A stretch of 64,000 nucleotides of DNA, taken from Nannocystis sp. RBIL2. GTDB taxonomy: Bacteria > Myxococcota_A > Polyangia > Nannocystales > Nannocystaceae. Positions 9,001-15,781 of this stretch are shown here, in pieces. The notes beneath the pieces were generated by a model that was not told the DNA's origin, made no database searches, and was given only the letters and a program-made list of their open reading frames with translations. Location: assembly GCF_026626745.1 (NCBI RefSeq), contig NZ_JAPNJW010000002.1:5418151-5482150 (forward strand). Reading direction: 5' to 3'. A program made the position numbers and the translations under genes. How positions within the stretch are numbered: the first letter of the stretch is position 1; each line of letters opens with the position of its first letter.

Positions 9001-10928
9001 TTAAAAATCTCGGAGGCCAGCGTCGCGATCGTCGTCTCGGCGAACAGCAGCTCCGCCGGCAGCTCGATCGGCAGCTCGGCCTCGACGCGGTCCTTCAGCT
9101 GGACCAGCGCGAGCGAGTCGAGCCCGAGCGCCGTCACGCTCTTGTGACGCGACAGGCGGTGTAGCGGCAGCCCGAGCTGCTCGGCGAGCAGGCCGAGCAA
9201 GAAGCCGCCGAGGATCTCCTGCCCGTCGTTCTCGTCCGCCGCCTCGAGCAAGCGCTGCAGCTCCGTCGCGCCGGCGCTGACGTGGACCACGTGGAGCTCG
9301 TCGGCCGCGAGCGCGCGCCGCGTCTCGCCGCGCTGGATCTTCCCGCTCGAGGTCCTGGGCAGCGTGCGCTCCTTGACGAGCACCACGCGCTCGACCTGGA
9401 GGCCGTACGTCTCGGACACCGCGGCCACGATCGCCGCCTCGAGCGCCAGCGGCTGCGTCGCGTCCTTGCGCAGCTCCGCGACCACGCACAGCCGCTCGTC
9501 GGCGTCGACGAACGCAGCGGCGCCGCCGGCGACCAACTGCGGGTGGGAGGCCGTCGCAGTCGCCTCGATGTCGTTGGGATAATAGTTGGCCCCGCGGACG
9601 ATGATGAGATCCTTGATCCGCCCCGACACCACCAGCTCGTCGTCGTCGAGGTAGCCCAGGTCGCCGGTGCGCAAGAACCCGCCCTCGCCCTCGCCAGTGA
9701 CCGCGCCGAAGGTCTCGCGCGTGGCGGCCGGGTCGTTCCAGTAGCCGGCGGCGACGTGCTCGCCGCGCACCCAGATCTCGCCGACATGTCCCGCAGGACA
9801 TGTCCTTCCGCGCTCGTCGACGACGCGCACCTCGCAGCCGTCGACCGGCAGCCCGCAGGCGATCCGCGCGACCTCGCGGCCCGCCTCGCTCAGGACCTGC
9901 GTCGTGATGCGCGGCGCCCCGCCGGGGCGACGGCCGGTCACCAGCAAGGTCGCCTCCGCCAGCCCGTAGGACGGGAAGAACGCGCTGCGACGAAAACCGC
10001 AGGCCGCGAAGCGGCGTGCGAACGCGTCGAGGTTGGCGGGCGAGACCGGCTCTGCGCCGTCGATCGCGGTCACCAGCGACGACAGGTCGAGCTGGGCCAG
10101 CTGCTCGTCGCGGATCTTCTCGACGCACAGGCGATAGGCGAAGTCGGGCGCGGCGGTGGTCGTGCCGCGCAGCTCGGTGATCGCCTCGAGCCAGCGCAGC
10201 GGCCGGGTGAGGAACTCGAGCGGGCTCAGCAGATGCGACGAGTAGCCGCTGTACACGCCCTGGATCAGGCTGACGAGCCCCATGTCGTGGAACAGCGGCA
10301 GCCACAGCACCGCGGTCGTGTCGGGCCCGTGGCCGAACGCGCGCCGGATCATCGCCTGATTGGCGAGCATGTTGCGGTGCGAGACCATCACGCCGCGCGG
10401 CGCCTTCACCGAGCCGGAGGTGTACTGCAGCAGCGCGAGGTCGTCGGGCTCGATCGCCGGCGGTACCCAGGCGTCCGCGGTCGCCTCGTCGCTCGCCGGG
10501 TCGTCGACCACGATCCAGCGCAGCGAGGCCAGCATCCCCTGCTTCTCGTCGATGCTGCGCACCGCCCGGAGCTGCCGGCTGGACAGCAGGACCACCCGCG
10601 CCTGCGCGCTCTCGACGATCGTCTTGAGGCGCTCCGCGTGATGGCTGTTGCGCGGCGCGTAAGCCGGCACCGCGATCAGGCCGCTGTAGATGCAGCCCCA
10701 CAGCGCGGTCACGTAGTCCATGCCTTGCGGGCAGATGATCAGCGCCCGATCGCCGCGCGCGCCGACCTGCTGCAGCCGCGCCGCCAGCCCCACCGCCGCG
10801 TCGCGCAGCGCCGCGAAGCTCAGGGCCTGCGCGTCGCCGCCGTCGCGCAAATAGCGGTAGGCGAGCTTGTCGCCGTGGCGCTCGCGGCTGGCCTCGCAGA
10901 CCTCGACAAGGTGCTTGTGTTCGTGCAT
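1..10928 (-). CDS. Lipopeptide nonribosomal peptide synthetase, FAAL-ACP-C-A-T-C-A-T-C-A (3' part outside window)
   Basis: One uninterrupted frame of more than 3,640 codons begins at ATG 10928, with GAGGAG 6 nt upstream. Residues 1 to about 550 form a fatty acyl-AMP ligase (LQYTSGS near 10430, LRTGDLGYLDDDELVVSGR), which would activate a fatty acid and load the acyl carrier domain at Ser605 (LGLDSL). Next come C1 (HHIVFDMW, near residue 790), A1 (YTSGSTGAPKG, near 1270), T (LGGHSLLAG, near 1655), C2 (HHIVADG, near 1840), A2 (YTSGTTGAPKG, near 2305), T (LGGHSLLAAR, near 2690), C3 (HHIVVDEW, near 2880) and A3 (YTSGTTGAPKS, near 3345). A3 reaches the window edge before its A10 lysine. All three A domains were checked to lie in the frame of the start codon. 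By-eye alignment to GrsA gives pocket residues DVWSLAAVI (A1), DAWALGHVV (A2) and DAEVSGIIG (A3). The acidic residue at position 239 of A3 suggests a basic amino acid. No epimerase or thioesterase is seen. It is the last gene in the window of a long operon. Confidence 0.96.
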   Translation of the reverse strand, partial: MHEHKHLVEVCEASRERHGDKLAYRYLRDGGDAQALSFAALRDAAVGLAARLQQVGARGDRALIICPQGMDYVTALWGCIYSGLIAVPAYAPRNSHHAERLKTIVESAQARVVLLSSRQLRAVRSIDEKQGMLASLRWIVVDDPASDEATADAWVPPAIEPDDLALLQYTSGSVKAPRGVMVSHRNMLANQAMIRRAFGHGPDTTAVLWLPLFHDMGLVSLIQGVYSGYSSHLLSPLEFLTRPLRWLEAITELRGTTTAAPDFAYRLCVEKIRDEQLAQLDLSSLVTAIDGAEPVSPANLDAFARRFAACGFRRSAFFPSYGLAEATLLVTGRRPGGAPRITTQVLSEAGREVARIACGLPVDGCEVRVVDERGRTCPAGHVGEIWVRGEHVAAGYWNDPAATRETFGAVTGEGEGGFLRTGDLGYLDDDELVVSGRIKDLIIVRGANYYPNDIEATATASHPQLVAGGAAAFVDADERLCVVAELRKDATQPLALEAAIVAAVSETYGLQVERVVLVKERTLPRTSSGKIQRGETRRALAADELHVVHVSAGATELQRLLEAADENDGQEILGGFLLGLLAEQLGLPLHRLSRHKSVTALGLDSLALVQLKDRVEAELPIELPAELLFAETTIATLASEIFKRMSRDEERGEARSSAPSSGRFAATTSQTILWAIQQRERDATAYNEGLMARVEGPIDLAALRASLEVLTRRHPALRTTFEECDGQLWQRVAPASAVELQVESAASTEQALASGRAVLDAPFELEREAWRWRVIHGPEGSYLAFAVHHIVFDMWSFGVFLAELGAIYGACVADQPLPLPAVEQGAAWLERARTQEEHLASAAGQRDLGYWREALAGAPPTSRFPAANATRARGARRQRFVVSRASLAALQGFARAEELTLFQVLLGGFFLLLSKYTGQDDLVIGTPLLGRVHGDSLRDLGYFVNLAPVRVRGVENTDVRGLLRQTKRSLEGCQRHQAIPFARLVEALGGGASWVQTSFSLLSSQLAGRGELAPFVLGTAGGRLRLGAATLHSCAHERREAQFDLACTLMERDGELHGHVDVRADLYEADTVERLVANYVALLERMVQSADRETRSLSAVSDPERALLRKHLRRSARPSANASVVEWFRAAANRYGEQVALAGAGVTLTYAELERATDCVARALVERGLRRGEFVALAFADRTRQTIAAVAVLKAAGVFVPLDLGHPGERLRHCVRDSGATWILADEASAGRIAASGAAVLVLDQLSASGSSIALPTLASDDLAYCIYTSGSTGAPKGVVVPHRGLLNLVEWHVASFAVDASARASLLAGPAFDVAVWEVWPYLCTGGALLEPPEAIKAAAPELARWIREQRLTHSFVPTALVELMLEDLSLDLGALRYLLTAGDRLRVRPRPGQSFHCINAYGPTENSVITTAGRVEPDGDGLPDIGEPIAGQELYILDRHGNEAPLGVLGELHISGEGLAREYHRQPVRTAERFVPDPFVPGGRMYASGDVVRLDGAGRIHFVARNDDQVKIRGHRVELGELEAVLLRHPQISQCKVTLQSSAAIGPWIAAYVSAPSGNGPELEADLRTWLHERLPAYMVPGAFRWLDALPVDANGKIDRKQLPPIAEPSAERSAPTPFHGPLEQEVALLFAELIGAAEVGRDDDFFALGGHSLLAGRLVQRVRERLGLRISIADIFNNSRVHALAAFLLARGGTTEPAVLGPDLQRVPLSPAQRRLWFLQRLNPRSTDYNMTGVVRVRGELDLAALEGAFAKVVARHGALRTRFPEHEGEPYQEVLAHGTVSLECVHLDSREDEERDAAVERILRAWEAEPFALAEGPLLRTRFLALAPDEGLLFLSVHHIVADGRSLQILLAELAAFYRAARAGQEIGELAPVAQYVDHALASLGEEARARQSAARAYWQQHLTSLPPKLSVPSLPPGSDERDGGELRRPLPLALVDQVRTRAMAWKTTEFSIYLATLALLLGKTSGEPRLLLGIAYEGRDRAELQGAVGFFVNVLPILAEMATDEGFDALLARVRRHLTQAMAHSDASYEDIVQLARPRGDGAASELVQVMFDFEQFTPERLELDGVDAVVVARHDSTAKFDLTFRCRIGGDEPTIACNYRRKIYGSVVIEGLLAAYVALLRQVLVDPAVPLAALRLVDDATAAELLRRGVGPEHALPAGSLVERFEAGVRAHPERPALVSADGERLSYRALDASANRLARALREAGVKAGDVAAICLPPGPRFVLSALAILKLGAAYAPIDPRYPSERRQAIVADCRAPIVITEDGWSGLAARMPACSDAPLGVRTDAEAPVYVVYTSGTTGAPKGVVIPQRGLVNLCHWHARTYGLERGEAIRAAQTAGIGFDAAVWELWPYLLTGASVWFAPDAVRTDSRALARWLTETRVTHAFVATPLAHELLGDGWCGSSDLEFILTGGERLTSRALAGARYRLVNHYGPSENTVVATADAVALNGTRSPAIGRPIDNVAARVLGRDGQLLPPGIVGELYLGGASLFLGYRNDPEATRRLRIADPFAPGEWLYRTGDRVAWNDADELEFVGRADEQLKIRGFRIEPGEIVARLSAQPKVQSAVVRPVEHPATGLHLAAYVVARPGETIDVAELRDALVRSLPGFMVPTFILVLEGLPLTSNGKVDVERLPLPSWDAGPAVRPLATATERSLAAIWSQLLGAAVEDASANFFALGGHSLLAARAAAAIEAELGRECPLQTFFTAATLAELAAAIDAEAAYLPIPRMTPGERVPLSPLQRRLWLIQQFEPESVAYNVVGALELAGVIDLPALWRAVAELLARHGALRSRIEVIDGEPCQLVMDADEVFVARVWTWDDFRGMARAEQDARLADTIAGLARERFDLQRGPLLRLGGLALADDRVVLTVAVHHIVVDEWSMAVLQRDLLAFYHASRRGQAPELRELSVDYADYSAWATRRLHSREDALLAFWIEYLRDRPTPASLPRNARPGVECGAGQTRSLALGEALSTRVRARARDEGLSLLTILFAAHVAWLYQLTRTTDLIVGTPMHQRGRPELADVVGFFVNTLPIRIRFNRASSFRELLAQVRDNLAAVHRHHELSFERIAEHTVAGDEPLYRTMFDLRQRPTLAAERGDLVIKTLAQHVDAPMADLAVTLAEGEDGLVWSCTFRAELFDAEAIAAWGQGFRALLEAAVADMERPVHGLPFAPPQRPAVTPPRAAGRKRGAETLLAQFALQVAMQPSELALASAEERFSYLELDHATNQLAHHLASRGIRAGDPVGVEARHDASIILAILAVLKLGALYVPIDLELPDERLRGVLADAGCRHLLTVSVAELQGFTGAVASVRREHWQKFPRHAVGVPVHADDPVYLAYTSGTTGAPKSSVLSHRGVGNYIKTVRERFDVGPDDRFLLFAPLTFDASLEEIFLPLCSGASLYVGPRGVRDSVTALVELCERLEISVLVLPTAYWRLLAEHVEVVGSAALPTVRMISLGGETAPLATVARWVDTVGDRIALWNIYGPSECSIGCIVDPLAGAGVTVAGNYVPLRHPVTGVELHVLDDNLDPVPAGVDGEVYVGGPGLAHGYHRRPAATAEAFVPNPFGPPGSRLYRTGDRVRVDADGALQFLGRADFQVKIDGVRVEPGEVEALLEQHQAVARAVVLARNVGTPDNHLVAY
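9784..9803. repeat. Mini-palindrome inside the NRPS loading domain
   Basis: ACATGTCC, loop CGCA, GGACATGT: a perfect 8-bp stem. It is read in frame as T-C-P-A-G-H just before VGEIWVRGE of the FAAL domain. It belongs to the dispersed hairpin family seen between 25 and 60 kb. Confidence 0.8.
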
Positions 10929-10949
10929 CGAGGGCTCCTCGGCGCAGCG

Positions 10950-11996
10950 CTAGCGGTGGGCTCCGGCCGACAAGATCGAGCGGACCGCGGCGGCGGCGGC
11001 CTTGACGTCCTCGTCGCCGATCATGTAGTGGACGACGGCCCGGACCACGCCGTCGCGCAGGGTCCCCATTCGCACGCCGCGGCGCGACAGCAGTGCCAGG
11101 AAGTCCGCGGTCGACAGGTCGTCGCGCTCGACGCGAAAGAAGAGCATGTTGGTCTCGATCACCGGCGGCGTGAGGCGGACGCCGGGGACCTCGCGCAGCA
11201 GCTCTGCCAACCGGGCCGCGCGCCGATGGTCCTCCGCCAGCCGCTCGACCATCGTCGAGAGCGCGACGATCCCCGCGCTCGCCATGACTCCGGCCTGGCG
11301 CAGGCCGCCGCCGAGCAGCTTGCGGTAGCGCTTGACCCGATCGATGAAGGCCCGGCGGCCGCACACCATCGAGCCGAACGGCGCCGCCAGCCCCTTCGAC
11401 AGGCAGAACTGCACCGAATCGGCGTCGCGGGCCAGCTCCGCCGCGCTGCGCCCCGTCGCTACCGCGGCGTTGAACAGGCGCGCCCCGTCGAGGTGAATCG
11501 GCAGGCCGTGCTCGTCTGCCAGCGCCCGCACTGCTGCGACGTAGGCCGCCGGCAGCACGCGCCCGCCCATCTGGCAGTGCGGGTTCTCGAGCACGAGCAC
11601 CCCCGCCGGCGCGCATTGATGATCCGAGCGATCGCGGATCGCCGCCCGCAGATCGGCCAGCGCCAGGGTCCCGTCGAGCTGCGTGGCGACCGGGTGCAGC
11701 GGCAGGCCGCCGACGACCGAGACGCTGCCGGCCTCGAAGTCGTAGAGATCGGTGCGGTCGCCGAGGATGACCTCGTGGCCGCGCGGGCAGTGGGCGAGCA
11801 GCGCGGTCAGGTTGCCCTGCGTCCCGCTGCACACCAGCGCCGCGTCCTCCTTGCCGAGCATCTCCGCCGCCAGCGCCTCGAGCCGCGTCACGGTCGGGTC
11901 CTCGCCGTAACAGGCGTCGCCGACCTCGGCGTTGAACATCGCCTGGCGCATCGCCGCGGTCGGCTGGGTCACCGTGTCGCTGAGCATGTCAATCAT
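10950..11996 (-). CDS. Threonine aldolase / beta-eliminating lyase family PLP enzyme
   Basis: 348 aa, the normal size for a low-specificity L-threonine aldolase (glycine plus aldehyde to or from a beta-hydroxy amino acid). The N-terminus MIDMLSDTVTQPT matches the family start DxRSDTVTxPT. PLP ligands are visible: HLDGARLFNA with Asp170, and the Schiff-base Lys201 in CLSKGLAAPFGS. The active-site stretch ENPHCQMGG differs from the usual ENTHNxxGG, so substrate specificity may differ. The ATG at 11996 overlaps the 3' end of the ASL-like gene by 8 nt. The NRPS starts 21 nt downstream. In this operon it probably supplies or consumes threonine or another beta-hydroxy amino acid; that role is inferred from context. 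Confidence 0.85.
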   Translation of the reverse strand: MIDMLSDTVTQPTAAMRQAMFNAEVGDACYGEDPTVTRLEALAAEMLGKEDAALVCSGTQGNLTALLAHCPRGHEVILGDRTDLYDFEAGSVSVVGGLPLHPVATQLDGTLALADLRAAIRDRSDHQCAPAGVLVLENPHCQMGGRVLPAAYVAAVRALADEHGLPIHLDGARLFNAAVATGRSAAELARDADSVQFCLSKGLAAPFGSMVCGRRAFIDRVKRYRKLLGGGLRQAGVMASAGIVALSTMVERLAEDHRRAARLAELLREVPGVRLTPPVIETNMLFFRVERDDLSTADFLALLSRRGVRMGTLRDGVVRAVVHYMIGDEDVKAAAAAVRSILSAGAHR

Positions 11997-13449
11997 CGGA
12001 TCCTCCCGCGCCCGGGTCAGTGACTCGCGCGATCAAGGCCTGGACCGCCGCGCTGCGCCGGCGCTCCGCGACGCTCCAGCTCGAGCTCCGCCGGTGAAAC
12101 TCGTCGGCGTCCCGCCGCAGCGCGCCGCGAGCCTCGCCGAGCTGCTCGCCGACCACGCCCGGGCCGCCGCCGTGACGCAGCGCCCGGGCCGCGGCGCCGA
12201 CGTCGGCGAATGTCTCTTGGGTCAGCCCCGCCAGCGCCGCCAGCGGATCGCCGCCATCGTCGATGGCGCCGGCGATGCGCGAGCCGACCGCGCGATGAGC
12301 CTCGTGAAACGTCATCTGTCCCGCGCGCACCAGGGCGTTGGCGACCTGGGTCGCTACCACCACGCCGCGCCGCGCGAGCGCCTCGCCGCGACCCGGCCGC
12401 GGCGTCAGGCCCTCGATCATCAGGCGCAGCAGATCGCAGCTGTCCGCCAGCGCAGTCGCCGACGCTCCGCACTGCGACACGCCCTCGGTGCCGACCTCGA
12501 TCGCGTTGCTGAAGGGCGTCTTCTGCATCGCGTGCAGCGCGAAGCCCAGCGCGCTCGGCAGCGCCACCAGCTTGCCCTTGACGATCTCGAGCAGGTACGG
12601 GTTCTTCTTCTGCGGCATCAGCGACGAGCCGCCGGCCAGCTCGTCCGGCAGCCCGAACAGGCCGACGTCCGCCATTGTCCAGAGCTGCAGGTCCTGGGCG
12701 AGGCGGCTGAGGTTCGTGCTGCACACCGCCCAGGCGCCGAGCAGGCGCAGGGCGAGGTCGCGGCTGGCGACTGCATCGAGCGCGCTGCGGTGGCTCGCCG
12801 AGAAGCCGAGCAGCTCCGCAGTGACCTGCGGGCGGATGGGAAAGTCGGTCCCCGCCCCGGCGCCTGCCCCCAACGGGCACACCTGCAGATCGTCGAAGAG
12901 CTGCGCGAGCGCCTGCTGGTCGCGCGCCAGCGCGGCGTCCAGCGACCACAAGTAATACGCGAGCACCCCGGGCTGGCCCGGCTGGAATTGGCTATACACC
13001 GGCAGGACCACGTCCAACGTGTCCGCGGCCTTGGCCAGCAGCGCGGCCCGCAGGCGCCACAGCGCGCGGAAGGTGTGCGTCAACCACTCGCGCGCCTCGA
13101 GCTTGAACAGGCACGCGTGGATGTCGTTGCGCGAGCGCGCTGTGTGGACTGCGCCGGCGACCTGCGGCCCGAGCCGGGCGATCAGCGCCTGCTCGTACAG
13201 CGAATAGATGCCCCGCGGCGCCTGCCGGTCGACGAGCTCCGCGAAGCGAGCGGCCCGCATCGCCGCGATCTCCGTCAACACCGGCGCGACCGCGGCCGCG
13301 TCGAGGATGCTCGCCTCGACCAGCATGAGCAGGTGCGCCTCGTCGATGGCCGCGAGGCGCTCGAGCTCGGCGATGCGCTCGGTCGGCGGCGGCAGCTTGC
13401 GGACGATCTCGAGCGCCTCGGGCGTGAGCAGCTTGCGGATGCGACCTCG
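11989..13449 (-). CDS. Argininosuccinate lyase homologue (ASL1), probably the C-terminal half of an ATP-grasp/ASL protein
   Basis: About 486 codons of fumarase/ASL superfamily sequence with the catalytic signature GGSSLMPQKKNPY and the substrate motif HTARSRNDIHACLFK. The lyase-like sequence begins at RGRIRKLLTPEALEIV, around 13449. No ATG, GTG or TTG is available there in this frame; the first Met (in HLLMLVEASIL) is about 40 residues too late and would delete a conserved helix. The upstream ATP-grasp gene runs into the same bases in another frame, so the two look like one protein divided by a one-base frame shift. ASL enzymes cleave N-substituted aspartates to release fumarate. Likely jobs are release of fumarate from an aspartyl adduct in 2,3-diaminobutyrate synthesis (as proposed for Pac17-type ASLs) or after ATP-grasp aspartylation. 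It ends overlapping the threonine aldolase start. Confidence 0.8.
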   Translation of the reverse strand, partial: RGRIRKLLTPEALEIVRKLPPPTERIAELERLAAIDEAHLLMLVEASILDAAAVAPVLTEIAAMRAARFAELVDRQAPRGIYSLYEQALIARLGPQVAGAVHTARSRNDIHACLFKLEAREWLTHTFRALWRLRAALLAKAADTLDVVLPVYSQFQPGQPGVLAYYLWSLDAALARDQQALAQLFDDLQVCPLGAGAGAGTDFPIRPQVTAELLGFSASHRSALDAVASRDLALRLLGAWAVCSTNLSRLAQDLQLWTMADVGLFGLPDELAGGSSLMPQKKNPYLLEIVKGKLVALPSALGFALHAMQKTPFSNAIEVGTEGVSQCGASATALADSCDLLRLMIEGLTPRPGRGEALARRGVVVATQVANALVRAGQMTFHEAHRAVGSRIAGAIDDGGDPLAALAGLTQETFADVGAAARALRHGGGPGVVGEQLGEARGALRRDADEFHRRSSSWSVAERRRSAAVQALIARVTDPGAGGSDD

Positions 13450-14711
13450 TCGCCCGCTCGCGGCGCGCTCAGCTGCACCACCTCGTGCGCGAGCATCGAC
13501 CGCAGCGCCTGGTCCAGCACCTCCGGGCGCTCGCTGGCGGCGATGACGTAGGCCAGGCGGTCGCGGAAGTCGCCCTGCGGCTCGACGTGCGTCCCGACCG
13601 GCTTGAGCGCGGCGAACACCGCCTCCACGTCGTCGGTCCGCGGCTCGCCGAGCGGCGAGTGCAGCGCCTCGACCACGCCCGCTCGCTCGGCGGCGAAGAA
13701 GCGGATCGCAGCGCAGCGCTCGCGCACCGGCGTCAGCTCGACCTCGCGGCCGGCGAAGAAGTCGACGACCGCGCCCAGGAGGTCGACGCCGATCGCCATC
13801 TCGACGACCTTCGGGATCATCCCGCCGGCCAGGCGCGGGTTGATCTCGATGATCGCGGGCCGACCGTCGCTGCCCAAGCGGCACTCGACGTGGGACGGGC
13901 CCGCGCGGTAGCCGACGGCGCGCAGCGCCTCCGTCACCAATGATTGCAGCGCGCGCCCGGTCGCCGGGCCGACGCGAGCGGGGAAGTCGTGGCCCATCTC
14001 GACGAAGAACGGCGCTGCCCCGAGGTGCTTCTTGGTGATGCCGACGACGTGGTCGCGACCGCCGACGCTGAACACCTCGACGGAGAATTCCTCGCCGGGT
14101 AGAAACGCCTGGATCAGGATGTCCGGCGGCACCGCGATGCCGCGTTCGTTGCGCGGCTCGCCCAGCATCTTCCTGCCCACTGCCAGCAGCTCGGCCGCGG
14201 TGGCCACCAGGCGCACGCCGACGCTGCCGGAGCCGAAGATCGGCTTGACCACCACCGGGAACTTCAGCTTCGGCGCCAGCTGCTCGAGCAGCGCCGGCGC
14301 GTCGACCTGGAAGGTCTCGGGCGCGTTCACGCCGGCCCGCTCGAGCGCTCGCGCGAGCCGGCCCTTGTCGCGACAGTTGCGCACGCCCTCGACGTCCGGC
14401 CCCGGGAGCGACAGGCGAGCGGCGACCTGCGCCGCGGTCTCGATGAAGTACTCCGACGTCGACATCACCCCGACGACGTCGCCCTGCTGCGCGAGCAGGC
14501 GGCAGATCGCCGCGACGTCGCCGGTGTCGACCACGTGCGGGGCCACCATCTCCGCCGACAAATAGGGGTAGAGCTCCGGCCGCGCGCTCAGGAACAGCAC
14601 GCGAAAGCCCCGCTCGCGCGCGCGTCGCAGGCACAGCTGCCCCGTGCCCGTGGTGTTGCTCTCGATGAAAACGAAGCTCCCGTTCTCACCGCGCGAGGGC
14701 GTCGCGCTCAC
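13275..14711 (-). CDS. ATP-grasp ligase, frame-broken from the ASL downstream
   Basis: GTG start at 14711, overlapping the stop of the PLP gene (GTGA). About 420 residues resemble carboxylate-amine ligases of the ATP-grasp superfamily: FPVVVKPIFGSGSVGVRLV contributes the ATP-binding Lys and Gly-rich loop, PDILIQAFLPGEEFSVEVF follows, and HVECRLGSDGRPAIIEINPRLAGGM carries the metal-binding Glu/Asn. Recognisable sequence ends around 13445 (LAHEVVQLSAPRAGDEVAS). The frame then continues for about 55 low-quality residues (Ser/Arg-rich, out-of-frame translation of the ASL) to a stop at 13275. Such enzymes activate a carboxylate as an acyl phosphate and couple it to an amine. With the adjoining ASL this could be aspartate-dependent amidation, by analogy with PurC/PurB. 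The substrate is unknown. Confidence 0.82.
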   Translation of the reverse strand: MSATPSRGENGSFVFIESNTTGTGQLCLRRARERGFRVLFLSARPELYPYLSAEMVAPHVVDTGDVAAICRLLAQQGDVVGVMSTSEYFIETAAQVAARLSLPGPDVEGVRNCRDKGRLARALERAGVNAPETFQVDAPALLEQLAPKLKFPVVVKPIFGSGSVGVRLVATAAELLAVGRKMLGEPRNERGIAVPPDILIQAFLPGEEFSVEVFSVGGRDHVVGITKKHLGAAPFFVEMGHDFPARVGPATGRALQSLVTEALRAVGYRAGPSHVECRLGSDGRPAIIEINPRLAGGMIPKVVEMAIGVDLLGAVVDFFAGREVELTPVRERCAAIRFFAAERAGVVEALHSPLGEPRTDDVEAVFAALKPVGTHVEPQGDFRDRLAYVIAASERPEVLDQALRSMLAHEVVQLSAPRAGDEVASASCSRPRRSRSSASCRRRPSASPSSSASRPSTRRTCSCWSRRASSTRPRSRRC

Positions 14712-15781
14712 CACGAGGGCCTCCGACCGAGCTGCTCCATCACCGGGACCACGAGGTGAGGCTGACCGGTCACCTCCGCCAGAGTCCGCCGATCCCACTC
14801 GATATAGGCCCACGGCCCGCTCGCCTGCGCCGGGTGGCTCACCCGCGTCGGCGCCTCGGTCGGCACCACGCGGTCGAACTCGTTGGCGGCCAACCACTGC
14901 CGATTGAACACAGTGTCCATGTAGCGATAGCCCTCGTCCGGCGCGAGGAACACCACGGTCTTCCCGGGCGCGTGCAGCCACCGCGCCACCTGATACGCCG
15001 CGCCCGAGGTCGGGCCGCAGAACAGGCCGAACTCGCTGTGGAGCCGGCGCGTCCACGCGAACGCATCACCGGCCGAGACCCAGTGGACCTCGTCGAAGCA
15101 CGAGTGATCGAGGTTGCCCGGGTGGATCGAATTACCCAAGCCACGCAGCTTGCGCTTGCCCACCGGCAGGCCGAACAGCACGCTGCCGAACGTGTCGACC
15201 CCGACCAGCTTGATCGACGGATCGATCTCTCGCAGCGTCTTGATCGTCCCGCACGACGACCCGCCCGAGCCGACGGTCGCCACCACCACGATGTCGGTGC
15301 CGAGCGTGTTCAGCAGCTGCTCGGCGAACTCGCGGTAGGCCCGCTGGTTGTCGAGGTTGTCGTACTGTCGCGTCCAGAACGTGCGCGGGTTGTCGCGGAT
15401 GAGCTCCTGCAGCGCCTCGAGGCGCATCACCTGGATGTTGTTGTCGGTGCCGAGCCCCGAGCCGACGATCTGCACCTTGCCGCCGAGGTGTTGCAGCAGC
15501 TCCTCGAGCCGGTCGTCGATCGCCGCGTCGCTGACGATGTGGAACGGGATCCCCTTCTCCGCGCAGACGATCCCGATCCCCAGCGCGAACGTCCCGCTCG
15601 AGCTCTCCACGATCGGCACGTCGCGGTGGATCTCCCCGCGCGCGATCCCGCGTTCGATGATGTACTTGGCCGGCAGGATCTTCATCAGGCGAAACGACGC
15701 CACCACCAGGTTCGGCCCCAGGCCGATCAGCGACGGGTCGCACAGCGAGCTCGACCTGTTGTCAAAGATCTTGGCGTTCAT
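14708..15781 (-). CDS. Cysteine-synthase-like PLP enzyme (SbnA type), probable beta-replacement on phosphothreonine
   Basis: 357 aa, fold-type II PLP enzyme. The likely Schiff-base lysine is Lys39 in LPAKYIIERGIA, aligned with the SVKDR lysine of CysK. The substrate loop is SSSGTFALG (residues 60-68), where CysK and SbnA have SGNTG or SGNLG, so the conserved Asn is missing. The phosphate-binding Gly loop is VGSGGSSCGT (170-179). SbnA joins O-phosphoserine to glutamate in 2,3-diaminopropionate synthesis. A relative that uses phosphothreonine and aspartate fits here, because a threonine kinase and ASLs are in the same operon. The ATG at 15781 overlaps the previous stop (ATGA). Function beyond the family is inferred. 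Confidence 0.85.
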   Translation of the reverse strand: MNAKIFDNRSSSLCDPSLIGLGPNLVVASFRLMKILPAKYIIERGIARGEIHRDVPIVESSSGTFALGIGIVCAEKGIPFHIVSDAAIDDRLEELLQHLGGKVQIVGSGLGTDNNIQVMRLEALQELIRDNPRTFWTRQYDNLDNQRAYREFAEQLLNTLGTDIVVVATVGSGGSSCGTIKTLREIDPSIKLVGVDTFGSVLFGLPVGKRKLRGLGNSIHPGNLDHSCFDEVHWVSAGDAFAWTRRLHSEFGLFCGPTSGAAYQVARWLHAPGKTVVFLAPDEGYRYMDTVFNRQWLAANEFDRVVPTEAPTRVSHPAQASGPWAYIEWDRRTLAEVTGQPHLVVPVMEQLGRRPSW

